This document shows, piece after piece, positions 63,716-64,000 of a stretch of 64,000 bases of DNA. The notes beneath the pieces are model-generated. The model was not told where the DNA came from and made no database searches. It was given only the letters and a program-made list of their open reading frames with translations. Each line of letters starts with the position of its first letter. The stretch's first letter is position 1. A program made the translations under genes and the position numbers. Source of the stretch: Struthidea cinerea (lineage: Eukaryota; Chordata; Aves; Passeriformes; Corcoracidae); contig VZTI01003805.1 of NCBI GenBank assembly GCA_013397865.1, positions 1,913,083 through 1,977,082 on the forward strand, in the 5' to 3' direction.

Positions 63716-64000
63716 TGCATGCCATCCCTCTGTTAGCCCAACTGTGTGTAACAGTTTGGCTGTTCCCAGCAGAGGAAGTGCAGATGGTGACTCCTGGCAG
63801 GCAGTGCTATTGGAAGACATTATGCTGTATGTGTACAGGTTGTTAAGCTAACTGACAGTTTTTATGCAGTATAGGCTGCTGAGATTTTAAAAATCGGAAA
63901 ATTACCATTTGCAAGTCAGAGGTCGGTTGGTTCTTTAGAAGACTTAAATCTCTTAGTCCTGCAGCAATGCTGCCATATGGTCCTCACTGCTTGTTGCCTT
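63716..64000. other. Non-coding flank of the CR1
   Basis: No gene is seen. A 10-bp stem with one mismatch (GCCCAACTGT / ACAGTTTGGC, 5-nt loop) lies at 63736-63760, just outside the CR1. Confidence 0.5.

Overview
This window is non-coding vertebrate nuclear DNA, most likely from a bird. It is AT-rich by eye, with one G+C-richer block near 38.1-38.9 kb. There are no dense bacterial-style genes, operons or ribosome sites. The only clearly recognisable transposon is a 5'-truncated CR1 LINE at the right edge, ending in the ATTCTATG-type octamers typical of sauropsid CR1 elements. Recognisable repeats are otherwise very sparse, which fits an avian genome better than a mammalian or squamate one. A short assembly gap of 46 N lies at 29483-29528.

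I found no open reading frame that I can defend as a protein-coding gene. The longest frames (203, 151, 149 and two of 146 codons) have no recognisable domain, often have competing frames on the other strand, and mostly lie in locally G+C-rich patches where stop codons are rarer. The window is best read as an intergenic gene desert or the inside of a very large intron.

Layout. 1-5 kb: featureless AT-rich DNA. 5.07-6.24 kb: a diverged direct duplication of about 110 bp with the copies exactly 1,060 bp apart. 6-18 kb: AT-rich DNA with a 30-bp near-palindrome (14.66 kb), two POU octamers one helical turn apart (16.65 kb) and dense sequence that may be a conserved non-coding element (15.5-15.8 kb). 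18.7-19.2 kb: a possible lncRNA exon with good splice signals. 19-29 kb: candidate enhancer-like DNA, a strong G+C hairpin (24.97 kb), homopolymer tracts and the gap. 29-38 kb: AT-rich DNA with a homeodomain-type palindrome (31.5 kb). 38.1-38.9 kb: the G+C-rich island. 39-54 kb: AT-rich DNA with an E-box palindrome (41.05 kb), G+C-richer blocks at 45.3, 49.7 and 50.9 kb, and a perfect palindromic double GATA site (50.15 kb). 54-64 kb: a GGA microsatellite, an octamer inside an inverted repeat (59.8 kb), a 31-nt T tract, an ancient MIR-type SINE remnant (61.4 kb), a palindrome-rich candidate exon (62.1-62.5 kb) and the CR1, which carries a CTCF-like motif.

No genes can be said to work together here. 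Any function is likely to be regulatory or a long non-coding transcript. Nothing in the window gives direct evidence of a new multi-gene system. The most testable oddities are the 1,060-bp-spaced duplication, the GATA palindrome, the octamer pair, the G+C hairpin and the CTCF-like site inside the CR1.
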